From assembly GCA_021129915.1 (NCBI GenBank), contig JAJOKI010000023.1:1-6314 (forward strand): 6,314 nt of DNA. Direction: 5' to 3'. The translations under genes and the position numbers were made by a program. Positions 1-5,962 of the stretch are shown one piece after another (within the stretch, counting starts at the first letter, position 1; every line of letters begins with the position of its first letter). The notes under the pieces are model-generated. The model worked only from the letters and a program-made list of their open reading frames with translations, was not told the DNA's origin and made no database searches. Source of the DNA: Methanocellales archaeon (GTDB taxonomy: Archaea; Halobacteriota; UBA148; JAJOKI01).

Positions 1-23
1 TATCGCTCGCGATGATCGTGTAG

Positions 24-119
24 TTACAGCCCCCACAACAAGGGTCGATCTATTTCCTGGGCCGGGTCTCCATCCAGGTTCCGGACCATGAAGACGATAG
101 GATATTCGAGTGGTACCAT
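24..119 (-). CDS. Possible small protein (31 aa) or 5' end of a disrupted gene
   Basis: A short frame opens with ATG at 119 and stops with TAA at 26-24. It encodes 31 residues beginning MVPLEYPIVF, with no domain that I recognise. The main support is position: a strong Shine-Dalgarno site, GGAGG at 131-127, lies 7 bases before the ATG and overlaps the stop codon of the upstream tadC-like gene (133-131). This is the same tight packing used throughout the operon. A second minus-strand frame, starting with ATG at 138 and overlapping the tadC stop, stays open to the window edge, but its Gly/Arg/Pro-rich translation looks like a wrong frame. The small ORF may be a genuine small operon member, the start of a frameshifted gene, or chance. 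The product is unknown and no pilin signal is visible. Confidence 0.3.
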   Translation of the reverse strand: MVPLEYPIVFMVRNLDGDPAQEIDRPLLWGL

Positions 120-130
120 AGTTACCCCTC

Positions 131-1186
131 CTACCCATCGCCTGAGAGCACTTCAATCGTAATATCGGGCTCTGCTAGCGGGACCGGGAGAATTAAAGCA
201 GTGGATGCAACATAGCACACAATCATAAGGACCGCGGAATGCTTTAATCCGTGTTTTATATTGCCTTCTGTGATCTGGCCTATGATCAGGCCGCCAAAGA
301 ATGCGTTCATGATGATCATATGGAAGAATCCGAGTCTAAAATCTATATCAACCACTCCCACATCTCCTAACAGCACCCCCATCCCCGCCCCCTGAATCAT
401 TGGAAGAAGCGAGGTCGAGAGGACATACATCAGCATGACGATGATACCCTGCGCAAAATAAAATATAATTGTGTATTGTTTCAGGTCCCCCTCTTTTTCT
501 TGCTCTATCCTGATTACAGTCCGCATATCCTCCGACGTTCTGAACACAATATCTGCGACCGCACCACCCGCGTATGATGCCCGAACCACCAGGGCTGTAT
601 ACTTTTTAATTATCTCGCTCTTCTGTGCGGCTGCCATATTATTCATCGCATCCGCAAACGAGTGCCCGAGAATCATGGCAGATGCCGCCCCCTTGATACT
701 TCCCGTTATTGCGCCAAGATCGGTCTTTGAGAGTTCAATCACCCCTTTGATTGGGTCTATGCCACCCCTCATCAGTTCAGACAGCTTGAATAGAAATTCA
801 CTGTATGCAATTTCACGTTTTTTAAGAAGCCTTTTTTGGATATACGCATCGACCGAATACGGGATAATCGCGACCAAGACCGCAAATACAAGTATGTGGT
901 CCAGATTATCCCTTATCTCCTCGTCCTTCTGGGGCACTTCAATCTGCACCACATCCTCACCCAACTCTGCCACAAGCTCCGCATACGCGGCAAGCCGTGC
1001 ATCATCGACATCCCTCACTCCTCCTGTGGTGGGGAAGGTGTGGCCACTGAGCACTGCCACACAGAGGAGCACGATCGCAGCGATTACGGGAATCGCCACA
1101 GTGAAATACTCTCGCCTTATGTCATATTTCAATCTTATTCTCTGCACGTATCTGGCGACGTGCATGCGAAACTTTTCTATTTTCAT
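131..1186 (-). CDS. TadC-like T2SSF-domain membrane protein (FlaJ C-terminal-half type)
   Basis: This 351-residue integral membrane protein is the likely inner platform of a type IV pilus/Tad-like assembly or secretion machine, on which the cytoplasmic ATPase acts. Hydrophobic segments lie near residues 29-49, 96-115, 240-262, 285-304 and 318-334. Between the second and third is a cytoplasmic T2SSF-type helical domain (about 116-238) with the stretch FLFKLSELMRGGIDPIKGV and the later RASYAGGAVADIV, the usual two-helix pattern of this family. An acidic loop of about 46 residues (50-95), predicted to be outside the cell, separates the first two segments. The start ATG overlaps the upstream stop as ATGA, and a Shine-Dalgarno site GGGGAG at 1198-1193 sits 6 bases ahead. 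It pairs with the preceding 287-residue paralogue; together they correspond to the two halves of archaeal FlaJ. The family is clear, but the substrate (pilin, archaellin-like or other) cannot be told from this window. Confidence 0.85.
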   Translation of the reverse strand: MKIEKFRMHVARYVQRIRLKYDIRREYFTVAIPVIAAIVLLCVAVLSGHTFPTTGGVRDVDDARLAAYAELVAELGEDVVQIEVPQKDEEIRDNLDHILVFAVLVAIIPYSVDAYIQKRLLKKREIAYSEFLFKLSELMRGGIDPIKGVIELSKTDLGAITGSIKGAASAMILGHSFADAMNNMAAAQKSEIIKKYTALVVRASYAGGAVADIVFRTSEDMRTVIRIEQEKEGDLKQYTIIFYFAQGIIVMLMYVLSTSLLPMIQGAGMGVLLGDVGVVDIDFRLGFFHMIIMNAFFGGLIIGQITEGNIKHGLKHSAVLMIVCYVASTALILPVPLAEPDITIEVLSGDG

Positions 1187-2046
1187 GTCGGACTCCCCGA
1201 ATACTTCATCCAGAGCAGGGTAAGAAATAATATGTTAATAAACGGCAGCATGCCATAGGTGGTGATGTTAAAGAGGTCTCGCGGCGTGAAGATGCCAAAC
1301 TCTATGCCAAGCGCACCGCCAACCACGATTCCAAGGATTGCAATTATAATACTCATCACAATGCCGCCGAGGTATATTTCGCCGTAAATCGAGAGCGAAT
1401 CGACGAACTCCTTCTGGACCTGCCTCCGCATCGTCATCAGGTCTTTTGATTTCCCCTCAAGGTAACTCATAAGTCCGCCGCCTACGTGCATGATGTTTGC
1501 AAGGTCGATGCAGACGTCTCGAAACATCTCGGACGGCGTATTCTGTATTAAATCGTTCATAGCCGTGATGGCATCCTCTCCAAGAACATCGACCCGGTAG
1601 ATGACCTTTCCGAACTCCTTTGATATATGGCCGTAATCCTCGATGGCAATACTTCTGATCACGTCGAGCGGTGACGACCCCGCACTTGCAAGTACTGACA
1701 TATAACCAAGTGCATACGGAAGCTCCCGCTCGATGTCCATCTTCTTCTCACTTGATCTGTTGTATAGTGCGAACGGGAATGCGCCGAGTACGAGCCCGAA
1801 GGTGAGCAAAGTCAACCCTGTGATATAGATGAGTGGGTTAGGTGAGTTGTGGAAGAGAATTGTCGATAAAACAAGCATCGTGACCGTCGCAATAACCGTC
1901 GTGATAAACACAAGCGAGATGAACATGCCGGGCGCCATCTCGATGTCGGCTCGATACAATGACTTCGCTACATCCCCCTGCGGCGACATGTCGATATATC
2001 GTCCAAAACGGTAACATAACATTTTGTAACGTTCGAGGTGCTTCAT
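1183..2046 (-). CDS. TadB-like T2SSF-domain membrane protein (FlaJ N-terminal-half type)
   Basis: This 287-residue membrane protein has the classic TadB/TadC layout: two hydrophobic segments (about 41-66 and 72-95), a cytoplasmic T2SSF domain (about 100-222), then two more hydrophobic segments (about 224-247 and 261-280). The domain opens with ELPYALGYMSVLASAGSSP, a strong family signature, and later carries ANIMHVGGGLMSYLEGKS followed by the QKEF(V)DSL helix. By family knowledge it forms the membrane platform of a type IV pilus/type II secretion-like machine together with the next gene. ATG at 2046 overlaps the stop of the ATPase gene as ATGA, with GGAG at 2058-2055 eight bases upstream. The tight coupling implies production in fixed proportion to the ATPase. 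The pilin or secreted substrate is not identified here. Confidence 0.86.
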   Translation of the reverse strand: MKHLERYKMLCYRFGRYIDMSPQGDVAKSLYRADIEMAPGMFISLVFITTVIATVTMLVLSTILFHNSPNPLIYITGLTLLTFGLVLGAFPFALYNRSSEKKMDIERELPYALGYMSVLASAGSSPLDVIRSIAIEDYGHISKEFGKVIYRVDVLGEDAITAMNDLIQNTPSEMFRDVCIDLANIMHVGGGLMSYLEGKSKDLMTMRRQVQKEFVDSLSIYGEIYLGGIVMSIIIAILGIVVGGALGIEFGIFTPRDLFNITTYGMLPFINILFLTLLWMKYSGSPT

Positions 2047-3842
2047 CCCACTCTCTCCATCATCGCATTCCTGTCTCGTGAATACTTCCGTATGGTGTTT
2101 ACAACAGTCTTGTAATCTGTAATGTTATTTTGAGCCAATCCATCCAGTAGTTCTGCCCGGTCATTCAATTCATTTAAAAGCTGCTCTTCTTTTACCCCGA
2201 ACTCGTCCTGTATCCCTGTAAATAGGGTGTAACTTCCCCTGTGTACGAATGTATCAGAAACCGGGTCCCATTTGAAGACAGGATTTGTGATCAGGTCTCC
2301 GCGGTCTGGATCAACCTCAATGACCTCAACGATACGTGTACTCCTTCTTATGTAATGCTCTCCTCGACTTATCAGCGAGTTGAAGATTACGAGGTCCACA
2401 CTCGAAAACAAATTTCTGGAAACGTCCATCGGTTTCGACTCGACTCTCGAGAGAAGTTCTTTCATCGACCCCGCATGAATCGTGCCGAGACATGGGTGTC
2501 CCACCGAAATTGCCTGGAAGAGTGTGAAAGCCTCTGACCCTCGCACCTCGCCGACCACAATATACTCTGGACGCTGTCTGAGCGCAGCCACGAGCAGGTC
2601 ATAGAGGTCCACGTCGCCTGCCGATTTGCCCCCGTCCGTACCGCTCCCTTCTATTTTGGTTACTTCTCCACCGAATCCTGTTCTTGTGACCGACTGCGTC
2701 CAGTTCGGATGCATCAGGTTCAACTCTGCGGTATCCTCGATCGACACGATCTTGTATTCTGGGCGTATGAAGGCGCAGAGGGCGTTGAGGGTTGTGGTTT
2801 TTCCGGACGCGGTCCCGCCTGCTGCCAGCACCGACCGTTTGTATTCAAGGGCGATCCAGAGATATGCAAGTTGTCTTGAATCAAAGGTTCCGTACTGGAT
2901 CAGGTCTATCGGAGAGACCGGGTTTGTCCTGAAACGCCTGACTGTGAAGGTAGACCCCTTTTTTGTAACCTCTTGCCCGAGAGTGAGGTTAACACGGCTT
3001 CCATCTGGTAACATCGCATCCCGTATCGGCTGAAGCACCGAGATGTGCCTGCCAGCGGTCTGAGCGATCCTCATCACAAAATTGTTCAACTCCACCTCCC
3101 CAAAGACAATATCGGTTCGTATCGAGCCATATATCCTGTGGTAGACATATATATTGGTACCCGGTCCGTTGCAGTGAATCTCCTCGATGTAGGGGTCTTT
3201 CATCGGGATATCTACCTTGTTAAATCCGATGTACTTCTTCAAGAGGTGGTAGAACAGTTTTTCCTTCTGAAAATGGTCTAAATTAAACGCATATATATCG
3301 ACAATCATTGAAAATCTGTCTCTTATGTATTCTTCACGGCTCTTATCCCCAATTATCACCAGTTTTGAGTGAATCATCTTTTCAAATGCGTTTTCGATGA
3401 CCTTCAGACACCTCAATTCATCATCGCTCAGTAAAGGCTCTACTGGATGATAGACCAGCTCGTCTCCCTCAAAACGAACGTTCACATACTGGAACGGAGG
3501 GTTAACCGCATAGGTGACATTTACATCTCGCAGCGGAACCCCCAGCAACGGAGTCGACACCTCACCCACTCCAAAGTCAAGGGTTTCGATGGGTTTGCTC
3601 CCTGGCGTTAAATGCCGTTCGATTCGCTTCCGTACGCCATCCAGACCGACTCCACCGAGCTCAAACCCGTCCGCCCCCTTAAAATGCGGCATCAGATGCC
3701 ATCCGATACGGTCTTGTATGGGGAGTGTTGATATCCTCCGGAGCATCGATTTGAGTCTGCCCGTCGACTTTGCTGGTTTCGCAGCATCATCTTCAGTCCG
3801 ATCGGCAGACCCCCTCCCTGGTTTTAATCTGAAATTAGCCAA
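2043..3842 (-). CDS. Type II/IV secretion system or pilus assembly ATPase (TadA/GspE2/FlaI family)
   Basis: This cytoplasmic hexameric ATPase of the secretion/pilus-motor superfamily powers the two T2SSF membrane proteins encoded just downstream. Numbered from the chosen TTG start (599 aa), it has Walker A GGTASGKT (about 342-349), an Asp box SIEDTAEL (367-374), Walker B IVVGEVRG (428-435) and a His box GHPCLGTIHAGS (448-459). MLPDGSRVNLT (277-287) lies in the N-terminal ATPase subdomain. All key residues look intact. Before this is a variable N-terminal region of about 200 residues, and a C-terminal tail of about 70 residues follows the core. A Gly/Ser-rich stretch near 389-409 lies between the Asp box and Walker B. 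I prefer TTG at 3842 to the in-frame ATG at 3881 because GGAGG (3854-3850) sits 7 bases before TTG, whereas the ATG has no visible ribosome site and would overlap pstA by 47 bp. The gene occupies the place where pstB would be expected, but it is not an ABC ATPase: there is no ABC signature LSGGQ. Which pilus or secretion type it serves is unknown. Confidence 0.93.
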   Translation of the reverse strand: MANFRLKPGRGSADRTEDDAAKPAKSTGRLKSMLRRISTLPIQDRIGWHLMPHFKGADGFELGGVGLDGVRKRIERHLTPGSKPIETLDFGVGEVSTPLLGVPLRDVNVTYAVNPPFQYVNVRFEGDELVYHPVEPLLSDDELRCLKVIENAFEKMIHSKLVIIGDKSREEYIRDRFSMIVDIYAFNLDHFQKEKLFYHLLKKYIGFNKVDIPMKDPYIEEIHCNGPGTNIYVYHRIYGSIRTDIVFGEVELNNFVMRIAQTAGRHISVLQPIRDAMLPDGSRVNLTLGQEVTKKGSTFTVRRFRTNPVSPIDLIQYGTFDSRQLAYLWIALEYKRSVLAAGGTASGKTTTLNALCAFIRPEYKIVSIEDTAELNLMHPNWTQSVTRTGFGGEVTKIEGSGTDGGKSAGDVDLYDLLVAALRQRPEYIVVGEVRGSEAFTLFQAISVGHPCLGTIHAGSMKELLSRVESKPMDVSRNLFSSVDLVIFNSLISRGEHYIRRSTRIVEVIEVDPDRGDLITNPVFKWDPVSDTFVHRGSYTLFTGIQDEFGVKEEQLLNELNDRAELLDGLAQNNITDYKTVVNTIRKYSRDRNAMMERVG

Positions 3843-4731
3843 CCTGACCCCTCCACCGAATAAGTATCCGTATGGTTGCATTAAGCAATATTATGATGAG
3901 TACCAGTACAAAGGCCGCTCCGAATCCGTCCGATGCCGGGGTGAGGTGCGGCTGCGAGAACGAGCGGAACACCGTTATTGGAAGTGCTGCGACCAAATCC
4001 TGTAATGGGCGTATTTCAATGCCAAATATAAGCTCCTCGGACGGGAGTATTCTGAACTCTGGCAGAAACTGGGTGTAGCCCGCGGTAAGCAATACTACTG
4101 CAGATTGTTCGACAGCGCTTCCGATGCCAAGTATTATACCTGTTAGCATTCCGACGGATGCATATGGAATCGTTATATGCCGCAGCGTGTCCCATTTTGT
4201 TGCGCCGAGTGCATAGCTCCCCTCCTCAATCTCTGCCGGAACCGAATCTATTGCTGTTTCCATCGCGCGCTCGATTACAGGCAACACCACAAGGACAAGC
4301 GCGAGCGTTGCCGCAAACAGCGAGAATCCCCCGGTTATGTGCTTCATGTAAAAGACGAGGAAAAAAAGCCCGAAGACGCCGAGCACGATTGAGGGCGTGC
4401 CTGCGAGTACATCAAGCAAGAAATTCATGGCATTCACAAAGGCTCCACTTTTTGCATAGCGTTTGAGGTATATCGCAGTTCCCAATGCAAGCGGCGCTGC
4501 AATCGCAGTCGACAGGACCGCAAGCAGGAACGTGCCAGCGATCGCATTTGCAACTCCGCCGCCGAGGCCAGGCACATCGGACTCGGGCGTGACCATAAAG
4601 TAGATGCTCAAACTTGGCAACGCCTCCCATGTGATCGTTCCAAGGATTATGGTGAGTGCGAGCAAGGCGACCGCCGCCGCAGCCCAGGTCATCATTATAC
4701 AGATTCGCTCTTCGAGTTTTCGATAGTTCAT
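3835..4731 (-). CDS. pstA: Phosphate ABC transporter permease PstA
   Basis: This is one of the two membrane subunits of the high-affinity phosphate importer, pairing with PstC to form the channel. From ATG at 4731 it has 298 residues, the usual PstA length. Hydrophobic segments fall near residues 16-38, 62-90, 103-128, 138-155, 193-218 and 271-292. The PstA-type LAGTPSIVLGVFGL stretch lies near 109-122. The cytoplasmic EAA loop, which docks the ABC ATPase, is EEGSYALGATKWDTL near 169-183 and is well conserved, so partnership with an ATPase is expected. Two ATGs are possible: 4737 overlaps the pstC stop as ATGA but touches the Shine-Dalgarno GGAGG (4742-4738), while 4731 lies 6 bases from it and is better placed. 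The stretch GIGSAVEQSAVV departs from the RAIGETAPL usually found in PstA. The following gene starts inside the last codons of this one. No pstB follows. Confidence 0.92.
   Translation of the reverse strand: MNYRKLEERICIMMTWAAAAVALLALTIILGTITWEALPSLSIYFMVTPESDVPGLGGGVANAIAGTFLLAVLSTAIAAPLALGTAIYLKRYAKSGAFVNAMNFLLDVLAGTPSIVLGVFGLFFLVFYMKHITGGFSLFAATLALVLVVLPVIERAMETAIDSVPAEIEEGSYALGATKWDTLRHITIPYASVGMLTGIILGIGSAVEQSAVVLLTAGYTQFLPEFRILPSEELIFGIEIRPLQDLVAALPITVFRSFSQPHLTPASDGFGAAFVLVLIIILLNATIRILIRWRGQVG
3848..3857 (-). promoter_or_regulatory. Ribosome binding site that decides the TTG start of the secretion ATPase gene
   Basis: The minus strand reads GGTGGAGGGG here, with core GGAGG at 3854-3850, seven bases before TTG at 3842. 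It lies within the last codons of pstA (encoding RWRGQ), so translation of the ATPase is probably coupled to termination of PstA translation. The upstream in-frame ATG at 3881 is preceded by AT-rich sequence with no comparable site. Confidence 0.7.
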
Positions 4732-4733
4732 GG

Positions 4734-5765
4734 TCATCCTCCTCTAAAAATCTTAATTGGGGCGCTACCTCCAACCAATCTCATGGCGCATACGAAGAAG
4801 AACTGTATCGCAAAAAGAACTGCTGCAACCCCAAAGAGCGCGCTTCGCGGCTCATCCATTGCGACATAGTAACCAATCTCGTTTAAAATCTTTGCAGTCA
4901 TCGGATATGCCGTATCCGTAATCGAGGCTGGAACCCTCGCGGCATTCCCGACCAGCATCACCACTGCGGTCGCCTCCCCCATCGCACGCAGCATTCCGAG
5001 GATGGTTGCCGTAAGGATGCCGCTTGATGACAGGGGAAGCACCACCTTCTTCATGGTCTCCCATCTGGTAGCGCCGAGCGCAAACGATGCCTCTCTGTAT
5101 TTTGATGGAACAGAGCGCATCACATCCTCGGATATCGAGGTAATCGTCGGAAGGATCATCACCGCAAGGACCGTGGCTGCGAGCAAGATGCCAGACCCGC
5201 TGTTTGGATTGACATCACGGAAGAATGGGATGAATGAGCCAAGCGTGGCACAAAAAAACGGGTCGACATGGTGCTGAAATACGTCTTCGAGCACGAAGAA
5301 CCCGAGGATGCCATATACTACCGATGGAATCCCCACCAAAAGTTCGATGAGGGGCCGCAGAGCCGATGCAATGCGGGTGGGCGCAAACCCCGCGAGGAAC
5401 ATCGCGGTGAAGATGCTCACAGGGACGGCAAGCATCAGGGTGACGCAGGTCATCATGAACGTTCCGATGATGAACATCCTGATTCCATAGACTCCCTCGG
5501 AATAAGACCACCTTGTGCCCGTGATAAAGTTTATCAGCCCCTCGCTTTTGAAGACCGGGAGCGCTGTGTGGAGTATGAATACGACGAAGAATATGGTGAT
5601 AGTTGCCACCAAAAGCACGGATGCAAGAAAGAACAGGTGCGAAATCCCTGACTGGAAGTTGATATGCCCTACCCTCTCCAGCAGTCTGATATACCCTATC
5701 CTCCAGGAGAGTCCCTTCATCCCCCTCTCCACATCCTTCGCCATCTTCTTCAGATTATTCCTCAT
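4734..5765 (-). CDS. pstC: Phosphate ABC transporter permease PstC
   Basis: This 343-residue membrane subunit of the Pst phosphate importer partners with PstA and receives phosphate from PstS. About six hydrophobic segments are visible (near 44-66, 97-125, 137-159, 190-212, 248-275 and 308-330). The PstC hallmark GIPSVVYGILGFFVLE is at 145-160. The EAA loop that contacts the ABC ATPase is REASFALGATRWETMKKVVLP (224-244), followed by LRAMGEATAVVMLVGN (259-274), which matches the family well. An N-terminal cytoplasmic extension of about 43 charged residues precedes the first membrane segment. ATG at 5765 lies about 20 bases after the predicted transcription start, with a weak ribosome site GGGATGAT at 5781-5774. 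It is the first gene of the inferred pstC-pstA-tad unit, separated from pstS by a terminator and its own promoter. Confidence 0.95.
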   Translation of the reverse strand: MRNNLKKMAKDVERGMKGLSWRIGYIRLLERVGHINFQSGISHLFFLASVLLVATITIFFVVFILHTALPVFKSEGLINFITGTRWSYSEGVYGIRMFIIGTFMMTCVTLMLAVPVSIFTAMFLAGFAPTRIASALRPLIELLVGIPSVVYGILGFFVLEDVFQHHVDPFFCATLGSFIPFFRDVNPNSGSGILLAATVLAVMILPTITSISEDVMRSVPSKYREASFALGATRWETMKKVVLPLSSSGILTATILGMLRAMGEATAVVMLVGNAARVPASITDTAYPMTAKILNEIGYYVAMDEPRSALFGVAAVLFAIQFFFVCAMRLVGGSAPIKIFRGG

Positions 5766-5780
5766 AAATATTAATCATCC

Positions 5781-5826
5781 CTGCCATTGAGTATGTGGTA
5801 ACTATTTATATATAACTTTATGGCAG
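5781..5826 (-). repeat. 7-bp inverted repeat flanking the pstC TATA box (candidate operator)
   Basis: On the minus strand CTGCCAT (5826-5820) and ATGGCAG (5787-5781) are exact inverted copies separated by 32 bases. One arm abuts the BRE/TATA box and the other covers the predicted start site. Such placement is typical of a site where a regulator could block the promoter, but a 7-bp match can arise by chance and no regulator gene is in view. Confidence 0.35.
5803..5820 (-). promoter_or_regulatory. Archaeal TATA-box promoter for pstC and the downstream genes
   Basis: The minus strand carries TAAAGTTATATATAAATA, a purine-rich BRE-like element running into a strong TATA box centred near 5810. The usual archaeal spacing of about 25 bases puts transcription start near 5785, giving a leader of about 20 bases before the pstC ATG at 5765. 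It lies downstream of the pstS terminator, so the permease-secretion unit can be transcribed independently of pstS. Confidence 0.7.
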
Positions 5827-5849
5827 ATTACGCAATCGATGCATTATTA

Positions 5850-5888
5850 CCTATATATGCTATTGAGACCTATATAGTCTATATATGC
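5850..5888. repeat. AT-rich block with direct repeats of CTATATATGC
   Basis: CTATATATGC occurs exactly at 5851-5860 and 5879-5888, 28 bases apart start to start. Between them lies AGACCTATATAGTCT (5866-5880), in which AGAC and GTCT are inverted around a TATATA core. The block is between the pstS terminator and the pstC promoter. It could be a regulator-binding site or hold extra TATA boxes giving a longer pstC leader; simple AT richness is the alternative. Confidence 0.4.
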
Positions 5889-5920
5889 ACATGGTTGACA
5901 AAATAGGAACGGAACAAGAC

Positions 5921-5962
5921 AAAAATAAAAAAGGGGGAGGATTTGTGCCCGAAGGCACAAAT
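5921..5962 (-). terminator. Hairpin terminator with UUCG tetraloop after pstS
   Basis: Read on the minus strand, ATTTGTGCC (5962-5954), loop TTCG (5953-5950) and GGCACAAAT (5949-5941) form a perfect 9-bp stem closed as C(UUCG)G, an exceptionally stable RNA tetraloop. Eight C-rich bases follow, then TTTTTTATTTTT (5932-5921). The stem starts on the last base of the pstS stop codon. A hairpin plus a T-rich run fits termination or attenuation. It could also protect the 3' end of pstS mRNA, allowing more binding protein than permease. Confidence 0.8.

Noticed and set aside
1..91. Plus-strand frame open from the left edge to TGA at 89-91 as the end of a convergent gene
   Set aside because: Only 29 codons, Pro/Gly-rich, no recognisable family, and it overlaps the small minus-strand frame; too little to support.
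816..845. A-rich runs in the minus strand of the tadC-like gene as a slippage or frameshift site
   Set aside because: The frame continues intact with sensible protein on both sides (basic residues KRLLKKRE), so no recoding is needed.
471..1223. Plus-strand open frame of 250 codons opposite the tadC-like gene
   Set aside because: It is antisense to a clear T2SSF gene, has Ser/Ile/Thr-rich composition typical of a shadow frame, and has no recognisable domain or ribosome site.
2626..3033. Plus-strand 135-codon frame opposite the ATPase core
   Set aside because: It is antisense to the Walker A/Asp box region, whose conservation constrains the minus strand; this is a shadow.
2043..3842. The ATPase as a replacement PstB
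   Set aside because: Its Asp box, Walker B GEVRG and His box are secretion-ATPase motifs; no ABC signature, Q-loop or H-loop arrangement is present.
4412..4774. Minus-strand 120-codon frame overlapping the start of pstA
   Set aside because: It lies out of frame inside pstA and its His/Cys/Arg-rich translation shows no family pattern; pstA is certain here.
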